Positions 1 to 5,493 of a DNA stretch of 7,400 nucleotides are shown in pieces; positions within the stretch are counted from its first letter, which is position 1; each line of letters starts with the position of its first letter. The stretch is from a bacterium HR32 (GTDB lineage Bacteria > Sysuimicrobiota > Sysuimicrobiia > Sysuimicrobiales > Sysuimicrobiaceae). The notes beneath the pieces were generated by a model. The model searched no databases and had not been told where the DNA came from. It was given only the letters and a program-made list of their open reading frames with translations. The DNA is taken from positions 1 to 7,400 of the forward strand of contig BEII01000077.1 of assembly GCA_002898935.1 (NCBI GenBank), in the 5' to 3' direction. The position numbers and the translations under genes are program-made.

Positions 1-415
1 GGTGGAGCAACTGCTGCTCGGTGGCCTCTGGGAGCGCGTCCGGGAGCGCCTGGTGGAAGCCCGGGGCGATCTTTCTGAGATCGAGGACGTTCCACAGACC
101 CTGCGAGACCTGCACCGCACCGCCTACCAGATCCCCCCGGAGGACTACGTCCGCGTGGCCGCTGTAGCCCAGAAGTGGGTGGACCAGGGCATCAGCCGCA
201 ACCTCTACCTGCAGGACCGCTCCCTCGAGACCATGGAGCGTACCTACCTGCAGGCCTGGCGGGCGGGCCTCAAGTCCACCTACTACCTCTTCATGGCCCC
301 CCGCATGTACGCGGAGCCCAGCACCGTGCACGTCAACAAGGCCCTCCGGAAGCTGCGCTGGAACCTGGAGGAGCCCCAGACCTGCACTGTCACCTGTGAA
401 GCTTGCTCTTCGTGA
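1..415 (+). CDS. nrdA: Ribonucleoside-diphosphate reductase alpha subunit, C-terminal part (class I NrdA), 5' end outside window
   Basis: This is the catalytic subunit that reduces ribonucleotides to deoxyribonucleotides in the cytoplasm together with NrdB. Only about the last 137 residues are present; the reading frame is open to the left edge, so the GTG at base 2 is probably an internal valine. Counting from that codon, the segment 'GISRNLYL' (63-70) and the double tyrosine in 'KSTYYL' (Y94, Y95) match the NrdA region that passes the radical to the active-site cysteine (Y730/Y731 in E. coli). The protein ends in a flexible tail with C-x-x-C (C132, C135) plus C128; this cysteine pair is the shuttle re-reduced by thioredoxin or glutaredoxin. 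The catalytic cysteine, substrate site and any N-terminal ATP cone lie outside the window. The stop is 12 bases before nrdB, so the two are almost certainly cotranscribed. Confidence 0.95.
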   Translation, partial: VEQLLLGGLWERVRERLVEARGDLSEIEDVPQTLRDLHRTAYQIPPEDYVRVAAVAQKWVDQGISRNLYLQDRSLETMERTYLQAWRAGLKSTYYLFMAPRMYAEPSTVHVNKALRKLRWNLEEPQTCTVTCEACSS

Positions 416-425
416 GGAGGTGAAG
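414..425 (+). promoter_or_regulatory. Ribosome binding site of nrdB
   Basis: A strong purine-rich Shine-Dalgarno sequence (GAGGAGGTGAAG) begins inside the nrdA stop codon and lies just before the GTG at 428. It fixes the nrdB start and suggests tight translational linkage with nrdA. Confidence 0.8.
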
Positions 426-427
426 GC

Positions 428-1414
428 GTGCGGCCCCTGATCGCCACAGACCCCCTGGAGCCCATCCAGCTCTTCCCTCTCAGCTACCCCTGGGCCTACG
501 CCCACGTGCAGCAAGGCAAGCGCAACACCTGGTTCCCCGAGGAGGTGTCTCTCGCAGACGACGTCCGCGACTGGGAGGAGCGCCTCACCCCCGAGGAGAG
601 ACAGAGCGTGGAGGTCCTCCTGGGGTTCTTCAACCCCATGGAGTCCTTGGTCACCCACAACCTGGCGCTGTCCATCTACCGGCACGTGACCGCGCCCGAG
701 GTCCGCCTGTACCTGGCACGCCAGATCTGGGAGGAGGCCAACCACACCATGGCCTTCGAGTACGTGCTGAAGACGCTCCCGGTGGACCGGGACCGCGTGT
801 TCCGCGCCCACCGGGACGAGCCCGCGGTGCGGGCCAAGGAGGAGTTCCTCCAGGCCCTCTCCCGGCCCATGCTGGAACCCCTGGACCTCTCCCGCCTCGA
901 GGACCGCCGCACCTTCCTGCGAAACCTGGTGGGGTACTACGGGATCCTGGAAGGGGTCTTCTTCTACGGAGGGTTCCTGTTCGCGTACACCTTCCGCCGG
1001 CGCAACCTCCTGCGCGGCCTCGCCACCCTCGTGGACTGGACGCTCAAGGACGAGAGCCTCCACCTCTCCTTCGGCGTCCACCTGATCTCGGAGTTGCTCG
1101 CGGAGGACCCGGATCTCCTGACCCCCCAGGTCGGCGAAGAACTGAAGTCCCTCGTGCTGGGCGCGGTGGACCTGGAGCGCGCGTACAACCGGGCGCTCCT
1201 CCCGAAGCCGCTGATCGGAGTGACCGCGGAGGTGCTGAACGCCTACGTGGAGTACGTCACCGACCGCAGGCTGGAGGAGCTCGGCCTGGGTGCCCACTTC
1301 CACACTCCGAACCCGGCTCCGTGGATGGCCACGGAGGTGGACGTGCCGGAGATCGTGAATTTCTTCGAAGCGAAGAACGTGCACTACGAGGTGGCGGCCC
1401 GTCGGGACGTGTAG
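428..1414 (+). CDS. nrdB: Ribonucleoside-diphosphate reductase beta subunit, tyrosine-less class Ic (chlamydial) type
   Basis: This is the radical-generating subunit of class I ribonucleotide reductase, a ferritin-like helical protein of 328 residues (346 in Chlamydia trachomatis). All six predicted metal ligands are visible: E72 ('NPMESLV'), E103 and H106 ('EEANH'), E175 ('GILEGVFF'), E209 and H212 ('KDESLHLSFG'). The residue four after H106, where class Ia/Ib enzymes carry the radical tyrosine, is F110 (codon TTC at 755-757). Y112 sits two residues later, as Y129 does in C. trachomatis. The first ligand is Glu (chlamydial E89) rather than the Asp of E. coli (D84), and ligand spacing agrees with the chlamydial protein to within one residue. 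W35 and D208 fit the usual radical-transfer Trp and Asp, and Y in 'NVHYE' near the C terminus fits the interface tyrosine. By family knowledge this predicts a Mn(IV)/Fe(III) cofactor in place of a tyrosyl radical. GTG start with a strong Shine-Dalgarno. Other tyrosine-less types cannot be formally excluded. Confidence 0.96.
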   Translation: MRPLIATDPLEPIQLFPLSYPWAYAHVQQGKRNTWFPEEVSLADDVRDWEERLTPEERQSVEVLLGFFNPMESLVTHNLALSIYRHVTAPEVRLYLARQIWEEANHTMAFEYVLKTLPVDRDRVFRAHRDEPAVRAKEEFLQALSRPMLEPLDLSRLEDRRTFLRNLVGYYGILEGVFFYGGFLFAYTFRRRNLLRGLATLVDWTLKDESLHLSFGVHLISELLAEDPDLLTPQVGEELKSLVLGAVDLERAYNRALLPKPLIGVTAEVLNAYVEYVTDRRLEELGLGAHFHTPNPAPWMATEVDVPEIVNFFEAKNVHYEVAARRDV

Positions 1415-1439
1415 CCTCCCGGCGGGCGCGGCCGGGAGG
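1415..1439 (+). promoter_or_regulatory. Intergenic hairpin containing the ribosome binding site of the first MBL hydrolase
   Basis: A perfect 9-bp inverted repeat (CCTCCCGGC at 1415-1423, GCCGGGAGG at 1431-1439) with a 7-base loop starts directly after the nrdB stop codon. There is no T-run after it, so it is not a standard intrinsic terminator. The 3' arm carries GGGAGG, the only Shine-Dalgarno candidate for the GTG at 1445, so folding would hide it. The likely effect is lower or coupled translation of the downstream gene, or a 3' end that stabilises nrdAB mRNA; this is inference. Confidence 0.55.
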
Positions 1440-1444
1440 GACGT

Positions 1445-2350
1445 GTGCCGGAGCTCGTGGTCCTACGGGAGGGCTGTGGGTACCTGTCGGGTGGGGTCAA
1501 CGCGGGCGTGGTGTGGGATGCAAGCGGCCGGGCGGTGGCCGTGGACACGGGCGGGGACCGTGACGCGGGCCGGAACCTGTTGCGCGCGGTGGAGGGCCGT
1601 TCCCTACGGTTGGTGGCGGTCCTGAACACCCACTCCCACGCGGACCACTACGGCGGCAACGACTACCTGGTCCGCCAGCACCCGGAGCTCGAAGTGTGGG
1701 CACCGGTGCTGGAGGAGGCGGTGCTGCGGTACCCGTACCTGGAGCCCTTCTCCCTCTACGGCGCGCGGCCGCCGGAGGCGCTGCAGAACAAGTGGCTCAT
1801 GGCGAAGCCGTCTCCCGTGCACCACGTGTACGACACCGCAGACGGCGAGCTCGAGGTGGCGGGATTCCGGCTGCGGGTGCACCGCGCGGACGGCCACGCG
1901 GTGCGGCAGGCCGCGGTGGGGTGCGGGGCCGTGTGCTACGCAGCAGACGCCTTCTTCGGGCCCGAGGTCCTGGACAAGTACGAGATCCCCTTCACCCACG
2001 ACGTCGCCGGCCAGCTCGACACCCTCGCGCGGGCCGAGGGTTGGCCGTACGAAGTGTTCGTGCCGGGCCACGGGCCACCCGTCCCGCGCGAGCAGCTCCC
2101 CGCGGTGCTGGAGGCGAACGCGCGGGCCGTGCGCCGGGCCACCGAGCGGGTGCGGGACGCGGTGGGCTCCGGGGCCACTTCGGACGAGGTGGTCCACCGG
2201 GTGGCCACCACGCTGCGGTCGCCCCCGGCCAACCCGTCCACGTACTTCCTCCTGAGGTCCACGGTCATGGCGCACCTGGCGTACCTGTTGGAGGCGGGAG
2301 ATCTGCAGTGGACCCTCGAAGGCGGTACCTTCCGTTGGGCGCTGCGGTAG
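1445..2350 (+). CDS. MBL-fold metallohydrolase, substrate unknown (first of two)
   Basis: A 301-residue cytoplasmic protein of the metallo-beta-lactamase superfamily with no signal peptide. The dinuclear metal site is complete: H63, H65, D67 and H68 in 'NTHSHADH', H151 in 'DGHAV', D168 in 'AADAFF' and H209 in 'VPGHGP'. The third motif is DGH where glyoxalase II-like members usually have PGH. The N-terminal part (1-60) gives the usual strand pattern ending in 'AVDTGG'. After the last metal histidine, about 90 mostly helical residues follow, as in hydrolases with a substrate-binding C-terminal region. It begins 30 bases after nrdB in the same direction and may share its transcript. Family members cleave thioesters, lactones, phosphoesters and other substrates, and the sequence does not tell which. 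GTG at 1445 was chosen because GGGAGGG (1434-1440) precedes it; the Shine-Dalgarno lies in a hairpin. Confidence 0.88.
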   Translation: MPELVVLREGCGYLSGGVNAGVVWDASGRAVAVDTGGDRDAGRNLLRAVEGRSLRLVAVLNTHSHADHYGGNDYLVRQHPELEVWAPVLEEAVLRYPYLEPFSLYGARPPEALQNKWLMAKPSPVHHVYDTADGELEVAGFRLRVHRADGHAVRQAAVGCGAVCYAADAFFGPEVLDKYEIPFTHDVAGQLDTLARAEGWPYEVFVPGHGPPVPREQLPAVLEANARAVRRATERVRDAVGSGATSDEVVHRVATTLRSPPANPSTYFLLRSTVMAHLAYLLEAGDLQWTLEGGTFRWALR

Positions 2351-2390
2351 GCCGACGACGGAGGACGCACGGGCTCTGAGAGTGCGACGA

Positions 2391-2401
2391 GGAGGGAGGG
2401 G
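2391..2401 (+). promoter_or_regulatory. Ribosome binding site deciding the start of the second MBL hydrolase
   Basis: The purine run GGAGGGAGGGG ends 4 bases before the ATG at 2406. It favours that ATG over the in-frame GTG at 2382, which would add eight residues rich in Arg and Gly and lies upstream of the purine run. Confidence 0.75.
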
Positions 2402-2405
2402 CGAG

Positions 2406-3254
2406 ATGCGCATCCGGGTGGGCGAGTTCGAGGTCGTGTCCCTGACCGACACGGCCGGACCTTTCTTCACCTACCGTGACGCGTACCCCACCACACCCCG
2501 CGAGACCTGGCAGCCCTTCCGGGCGGAGTACCCGGGCTATTTCGCGGGTGAGGACGGCCTGTTCACGCGCGTAGGCTGCTTCCTCGTCCGGGGCGAGGGC
2601 CGCACCCTCCTCGTGGACACAGGCATCGGGCCAGGCCCGGTCGCCCTGTTCGGCGGGAGCCGGGGCCGGCTCATGGAGGAGCTGGCTACACACGGTGCCG
2701 CTCCGCAACAGATCCAGGTCGTCTTCCTCACGCACCTCCACCCCGACCACGTGGGCTGGAACCTGGCTCCGGACGGGAAGCCCTCCTTCCCCAACGCCCG
2801 CTACCTCGCCTCCCGGGCCGACTGGGAGGCGTTCCACCGGGCCGAGGTCAAAGCCGCCATGGAGGCTCTGGTCCCAGGATGCGTGGAGCGCGACATTACC
2901 CCTCTTGGCGACCTCGGGGTCCTGGAGCTGGTGGAGGGGGAGACCGAGATCCTCCCCGGGGTCCGAGTCCTGCCCACCCCCGGCCATACGCCGGGCCACA
3001 TGAGCCTGCACGTCGCTTCCCGAGGCCAGCAGGCGCTGATTTTGGGCGACGTCTTCCACCACCCGGCCCAGGTGCCGCACAACGAGATCTGCGTCGCCTT
3101 CGACATGGATCCCCAGGGGGCGATCCAGACGCGGAAGCGGGTCGTCGAGTGGGCCGCGGCGGAGCGCATACCGCTCGCGGGGTGCCACCTGTTGCCGCAC
3201 GGGCTCGGCCGGATCGCCCGCCGAGCCGAGGGGGTCGCCTGGGAGCCTCTCTGA
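2406..3254 (+). CDS. MBL-fold hydrolase of the lactonase / methyl parathion hydrolase-like type (second of two)
   Basis: A 282-residue metallo-beta-lactamase-fold protein without signal peptide. Metal-binding motifs in order: 'THLHPDH' (H110, H112, D114, H115), 'TPGHTPGH' (H194), 'LGDVFHHPAQ' (D215) and 'GCHLLPHGLGRI' (H261). The doubled TPGHTPGH, the long N-terminal part before the HxHxDH motif and the ending 'AGCH...GLGRI' place it in the branch containing AHL lactonase-like and organophosphate-hydrolase-like proteins. The actual substrate in this organism cannot be read from the sequence. It is clearly different from the preceding MBL gene (metal motif at residue 110 rather than 63; different C-terminal half), so this is not a recent tandem duplication. 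It follows that gene by 55 bases with no visible promoter or terminator between them, suggesting cotranscription. The ATG at 2406 is supported by a strong Shine-Dalgarno; GTG at 2382 is the alternative. Confidence 0.88.
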   Translation: MRIRVGEFEVVSLTDTAGPFFTYRDAYPTTPRETWQPFRAEYPGYFAGEDGLFTRVGCFLVRGEGRTLLVDTGIGPGPVALFGGSRGRLMEELATHGAAPQQIQVVFLTHLHPDHVGWNLAPDGKPSFPNARYLASRADWEAFHRAEVKAAMEALVPGCVERDITPLGDLGVLELVEGETEILPGVRVLPTPGHTPGHMSLHVASRGQQALILGDVFHHPAQVPHNEICVAFDMDPQGAIQTRKRVVEWAAAERIPLAGCHLLPHGLGRIARRAEGVAWEPL

Positions 3255-3263
3255 GCCGCTCGT

Positions 3264-3292
3264 TTGACACGGACTGCGCGCCGTGCTACGCT
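3264..3292 (+). promoter_or_regulatory. Strong housekeeping-sigma promoter of the cold shock gene
   Basis: A perfect -35 hexamer TTGACA (3264-3269) is separated by exactly 17 bases from the -10 hexamer TACGCT (3287-3292), with TG at 3284-3285 forming an extended -10 (TGnTACGCT). Transcription is predicted to begin near 3299, giving a leader of about 50 nt before the csp ATG. The promoter starts ten bases after the stop codon of the second MBL gene, so csp is an independent unit. Confidence 0.8.
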
Positions 3293-3298
3293 CGGCCG

Positions 3299-3316
3299 GA
3301 GCTCTCGCGGGAGCTC
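3299..3316 (+). promoter_or_regulatory. Hairpin at the predicted 5' end of the csp mRNA
   Basis: GAGCTCT and GGAGCTC flank a CGCG loop, a 7-bp stem including one G-U pair, located exactly at the predicted transcription start. It ends 18 nt before the Shine-Dalgarno, so it does not block it. A stem at the very 5' end can protect mRNA from 5'-dependent decay; cold shock mRNAs often also carry regulatory leader structures. Either role is inference. Confidence 0.5.
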
Positions 3317-3349
3317 AAAATCCAAGGCAAGGCCGAAAGGAGCAAGGGA

Positions 3350-3550
3350 ATGGCAGAAGGCACGGTCAAGTGGTTCAACGCGGAGAAGGGCTACGGTTTC
3401 ATCTCCGTGGAAGGCGGCAAGGACGTGTTCGTCCACTACAGCGCGATCAACATGGACGGCTACCGCACCCTCCAGGAGGGGCAGCGGGTGCAGTTCGACA
3501 TCGTGGACGGGCGCAAGGGGCCGCAGGCAGCCAACGTCACGCTCCTCTGA
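3350..3550 (+). CDS. csp: Cold shock domain protein (CspA family)
   Basis: A 66-residue single cold shock domain (OB fold), the typical length of the family. The opening 'GTVKWFNAEKGYGFIS' holds the aromatic residues that stack on nucleic acid and RNP1 (KGYGFISV, 13-20); RNP2 is VFVHY (26-30). Such proteins bind single-stranded RNA and DNA in the cytoplasm, acting as RNA chaperones that keep mRNA unfolded and affect translation and antitermination. The gene has its own near-consensus extended -10 promoter, a short structured leader, a Shine-Dalgarno GAAAGGAG (3335-3342) 7 bases before the ATG, and a strong terminator 24 bases after the stop. This arrangement indicates an abundant monocistronic message. 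Whether it is cold-induced or constitutive cannot be told; many bacteria have several csp copies with different regulation. Confidence 0.97.
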   Translation: MAEGTVKWFNAEKGYGFISVEGGKDVFVHYSAINMDGYRTLQEGQRVQFDIVDGRKGPQAANVTLL

Positions 3551-3574
3551 GCGCACACTCGCAGCTGTGGTCTT

Positions 3575-3606
3575 CGGAGGGCCCCCGTCGGGGCCCTCCG
3601 GCTTTT
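3575..3606 (+). terminator. Rho-independent terminator after csp
   Basis: An 11-bp perfect stem (CGGAGGGCCCC at 3575-3585, GGGGCCCTCCG at 3590-3600) with a four-base loop is followed by GCTTTT. It is the clearest terminator in the window and ends the csp transcript before the YggT-family gene. Confidence 0.9.
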
Positions 3607-3645
3607 CCGGGAGGGAGGACCCGCCCCGCTGCAGAACGCAACCGT

Positions 3646-3909
3646 ATGGCGCCTTTGGCAGGGCTCGTGAACGACGCTTTCTTCCTGTACAGCCTCGTGC
3701 TGCTGGCCCGGGTGGTGGCCAGCTGGATCCCCGGGCTCGACCCTCGGCAGCCAGTGGTGCAGCTGCTCGTGACGCTCACGGAGCCTGTGCTGGCACCGCT
3801 CCGGCGGCTCCTGCCGCCCGTGGGCGGCCTGGACGTCTCGCCGCTCGTCGCCTTCCTGCTCTTGGAGCTCGTCCGCCGCCTCGTGGTGCAGGTCCTGCTG
3901 GCCGTGTAG
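3646..3909 (+). CDS. YggT family small membrane protein
   Basis: An 87-residue protein with two hydrophobic helices (about residues 8-27 and 63-86) around the diagnostic YggT core: 'RVVASWIPGLDP' after the first helix, 'TEPVLAPLRRLLPPVGGLDVSPL' pattern (key residues E46-P47, R53-R54, D63, S65-P66) before the second. Family members are small inner-membrane proteins, often near cell-division or proline-biosynthesis genes in other bacteria. Their molecular role is poorly defined; links to osmotic or potassium homeostasis and to cell division have been proposed. Here it stands between the csp terminator and a convergent transporter gene, with only 27 bases to the latter's stop. No convincing promoter or close Shine-Dalgarno precedes the ATG at 3646 (the purine run at 3609-3619 is too far). 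GTG at 3667, preceded by GGCAGGG, is a credible alternative that would remove seven residues and start closer to the first helix. Confidence 0.88.
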   Translation: MAPLAGLVNDAFFLYSLVLLARVVASWIPGLDPRQPVVQLLVTLTEPVLAPLRRLLPPVGGLDVSPLVAFLLLELVRRLVVQVLLAV

Positions 3910-3936
3910 AAGGGCAGGCCGCCAGGTTCCCGCGAC

Positions 3937-4833
3937 CTACCGCAGCCACAGCAGGAGCCCACTCACCGAGAGCAAGCTCGCCAGGGTCGTGGTGAACACC
4001 ACGGCCGCCACGAACCCCGGCTCGCAGTCGAACTCGGCCGCGAAGAGGAACGCGTTCACCGCCGAGGGCATGGCGGCCACCAGTACGAACACGTCGCGTC
4101 CCACCCCTTCCAGGCCGACCAGCCCCGCGAGGCCGGCGGCCAAGAGCGGAGAGGCCAGCAACCGTACGAGAGCCGCGACGAAGACCTCTCGGGAAGGGCT
4201 CAGGCCACCGGTCTGCGCCAGCTGGACCCCGAGGGTCACCACGAGCAGCGGGATCGCCCCGGAGGCGAGGACGGCCACCGTGCGGTCCAGCCACGCCGGT
4301 AGGCTCCAGCCCGCGGCCGCGACCAGCAGGGCCGCGGCCGCCGCGTACACCACGGGCAGGCGCAGGGTCTCTGCGACTGCGCGCGCCGGCTCGCCCCGGC
4401 TCCCCCAAGCCGCGGTGACGCCCGCCAGGAAGTTCCCCACGGTCGCGTTGACCACGAACACCAGGGTGGCCGCGTGGAAGCCCGCCTGCCCGAACGCGAA
4501 CAGCGAAACCGGCAGGCCGTAGTTCCCCGCGTTGTACAAGAAGGCGGGGATCAGGAAGGCCGCGCGCCTCTTCCCCCGCAGCCCCAAGGCCGCGGCCAGC
4601 AGGAAGCCGAACCCCAGCAGCGCCACCAGGTGCACCACGCAGGCGGCCACTAGGCGCGGCGCGTCCCCGGACAGGGCCGACGACCCGGTCAGGGACTGAA
4701 ACACCAGCGCGGGCGCGAACAGGTACATGGAGACCGGCGCCAAGGAGCGGACCTCTACGGGCCGGGCGCGGCCGAGGAGGAAGCCGGTGAGCACGAGGAG
4801 CACCACCGGCGCGATCACGTCGAACAAGGGCAT
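3937..4833 (-). CDS. AEC family transporter (auxin efflux carrier-like permease)
   Basis: A very hydrophobic 298-residue protein with about ten predicted transmembrane helices, the usual size and layout of the AEC family (bile/arsenite/riboflavin transporter superfamily). Family marks visible: 'FLYNAGNYGLPVSLFAFG' (98-115), with the conserved N-x-x-N-x-G-x-P on helix 4; a central hydrophilic loop around 143-157; 'AIPLLVVTLGVQLA' (193-206); 'RLLASPLLA' (224-232); and 'AAMPSAVNAFLFA' (253-265) followed by a final helix. Characterised relatives export auxin or carry malate/malonate and other organic anions, but bacterial members have few known substrates, so none is assigned. The start is 18 bases after the speH stop on the same strand, implying one transcript. 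No Shine-Dalgarno is visible before the ATG at 4833, so it may depend on reinitiation by ribosomes finishing speH. Confidence 0.93.
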   Translation of the reverse strand: MPLFDVIAPVVLLVLTGFLLGRARPVEVRSLAPVSMYLFAPALVFQSLTGSSALSGDAPRLVAACVVHLVALLGFGFLLAAALGLRGKRRAAFLIPAFLYNAGNYGLPVSLFAFGQAGFHAATLVFVVNATVGNFLAGVTAAWGSRGEPARAVAETLRLPVVYAAAAALLVAAAGWSLPAWLDRTVAVLASGAIPLLVVTLGVQLAQTGGLSPSREVFVAALVRLLASPLLAAGLAGLVGLEGVGRDVFVLVAAMPSAVNAFLFAAEFDCEPGFVAAVVFTTTLASLLSVSGLLLWLR

Positions 4834-4851
4834 GCCGGGGTGCGGGACGGG

Positions 4852-5319
4852 TTACCGGCGGCCGCGCCCGGAGGCGGTCCTCCGCTTCGCCCGAGGCCGG
4901 GCGGTGGGCGCTGCCACCTTCGGGAGCTGCTCCTCCCAGGTGACGATGCTGTGGAAGTACACGCGGTCCCCTTCGTCCAGCCCCCGGGTGACCTCGGTGA
5001 TGTGGACGTTCTTCGCGCCGAACTCGCCCAGCGCGTACTCCACCGCGGCCTCCGGCTTCGCGTCCTCCCCGCACGTGTAGATGTCCAGGGCCACGTAGCC
5101 GGTCTCGGGCCAGGTGTGGACCGACAGGTGGGACTCGGAGATGACCACGACGCCGCTCACGCCCACGGGCGAGAACCGGTGGAAGGAGATGGCCCAGATC
5201 TGGACACCGGCCACCTCTGCGGCCCGGGTCAGGATCTGCTCCACGCGCTCGACCTTGCTGATGACCTCCGGGTCGCAGCCCGAGGCCTCCACGATGTAGT
5301 GGTGCCCCACCGTGTCCAT
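4852..5319 (-). CDS. speH: S-adenosylmethionine decarboxylase proenzyme, class 1b (SpeH type)
   Basis: This enzyme decarboxylates SAM to give the aminopropyl donor for spermidine and related polyamines. It is a 155-residue pyruvoyl-dependent proenzyme. The sequence 'SESHLSVHTWPE' contains the self-cleavage site between E62 and S63, S63 becoming the pyruvoyl group. H68 and C83 ('YTCGE') are the processing and proton-donor residues. These numbers coincide with Thermotoga maritima SpeH (S63, H68, C83), supporting the ATG at 5319, which has GGAGGT six bases upstream; a longer frame starting at TTG 5364 has no such support. The core ends near residue 133, and a 22-residue basic, Ala/Pro-rich tail (134-155) is extra relative to the roughly 130-residue family length. 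It is first in a minus-strand unit with an AEC transporter. No spermidine synthase gene lies nearby. Confidence 0.95.
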   Translation of the reverse strand: MDTVGHHYIVEASGCDPEVISKVERVEQILTRAAEVAGVQIWAISFHRFSPVGVSGVVVISESHLSVHTWPETGYVALDIYTCGEDAKPEAAVEYALGEFGAKNVHITEVTRGLDEGDRVYFHSIVTWEEQLPKVAAPTARPRAKRRTASGRGRR

Positions 5320-5325
5320 GGGCGG

Positions 5326-5331
5326 ACCTCC
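5326..5331 (-). promoter_or_regulatory. Ribosome binding site of speH
   Basis: GGAGGT on the minus strand, six bases before the ATG at 5319. It decides between this start and the upstream in-frame TTG at 5364. Confidence 0.8.
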
Positions 5332-5372
5332 GGTTGTTCGCGTCGCCGCGGTCTCGACCCCCAAACACGCGC

Positions 5373-5404
5373 GTCCCCAGGCGCAGCAGGCTGCGCCCAG
5401 GGAC
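5373..5404 (-). promoter_or_regulatory. Structured 5' leader element of speH
   Basis: On the minus strand, GGCGCAGC and GCTGCGCC form a near-perfect upper stem (inverted repeat 5380-5387 / 5390-5397, tight loop). This is extended by a 5-bp lower stem GTCCC/GGGAC (5400-5404 / 5373-5377) across a 2x2 internal mismatch. It begins about 13 nt after the predicted transcription start and leaves about 50 nt before the Shine-Dalgarno. No T-run follows, so it is not an obvious terminator. It may be a regulatory or stabilising leader; I recognise no known riboswitch class. Confidence 0.45.
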
Positions 5405-5423
5405 GGCTCGTTTGATCACGACC

Positions 5424-5452
5424 ATGCTAAGGACAACGGGCCCGGGGGTCAA
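5424..5452 (-). promoter_or_regulatory. Predicted promoter of the speH-transporter unit
   Basis: On the minus strand, TTGACC (5452-5447) and TAGCAT (5429-5424) are separated by exactly 17 bases, matching the housekeeping-sigma consensus at 5/6 and 4/6 positions. Transcription would start near 5417, giving speH a leader of about 98 nt. Confidence 0.6.
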
Positions 5453-5481
5453 GGTGGCGCAATCCTGTGACGCACCCGCGG

Positions 5482-5487
5482 TACACT
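5482..5487 (+). promoter_or_regulatory. Candidate -10 element for a leaderless lipoprotein mRNA
   Basis: TACACT lies six bases before the GTG at 5494, so transcription would start at or next to that codon. No good -35 is seen 16-18 bases upstream. This TAnnnT-to-start spacing is the usual form of leaderless promoters in high-GC bacteria. Confidence 0.4.
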
Positions 5488-5493
5488 GGACCC

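Noticed and set aside
1415..1447. Possible Rho-independent terminator between nrdB and the first MBL gene.
   Set aside because: The stem is strong but has no T-run after it, so I list it as a hairpin affecting the ribosome binding site instead.
1604..3200. Long antisense frames opposite the two MBL genes.
   Set aside because: They have no recognisable domain or ribosome binding site and show the Arg/Pro/Gly-rich composition expected of antisense GC-rich frames. The sense frames carry full metal-binding motifs.
5320..5364. Longer SpeH starting at TTG 5364.
   Set aside because: ATG 5319 has a good Shine-Dalgarno and puts S63, H68 and C83 at the same positions as in T. maritima SpeH. The extra residues lie within the predicted leader.
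3258..5415. The decamer GCTCGTTTGA occurs at 3258-3267 (csp -35 region) and at 5406-5415 (speH leader).
   Set aside because: In the second place it gives no well-spaced -10 on the plus strand and lies in a transcribed leader on the minus strand, so a shared regulator site is not supported. A chance match is simpler.
3776..5452. Long minus-strand open frame of 558 codons spanning the AEC and speH genes.
   Set aside because: It is rich in Arg, Gly, Pro and Ala with no domain, and overlaps two well-supported genes in another frame of the same strand. GC-rich DNA leaves such frames open by chance.
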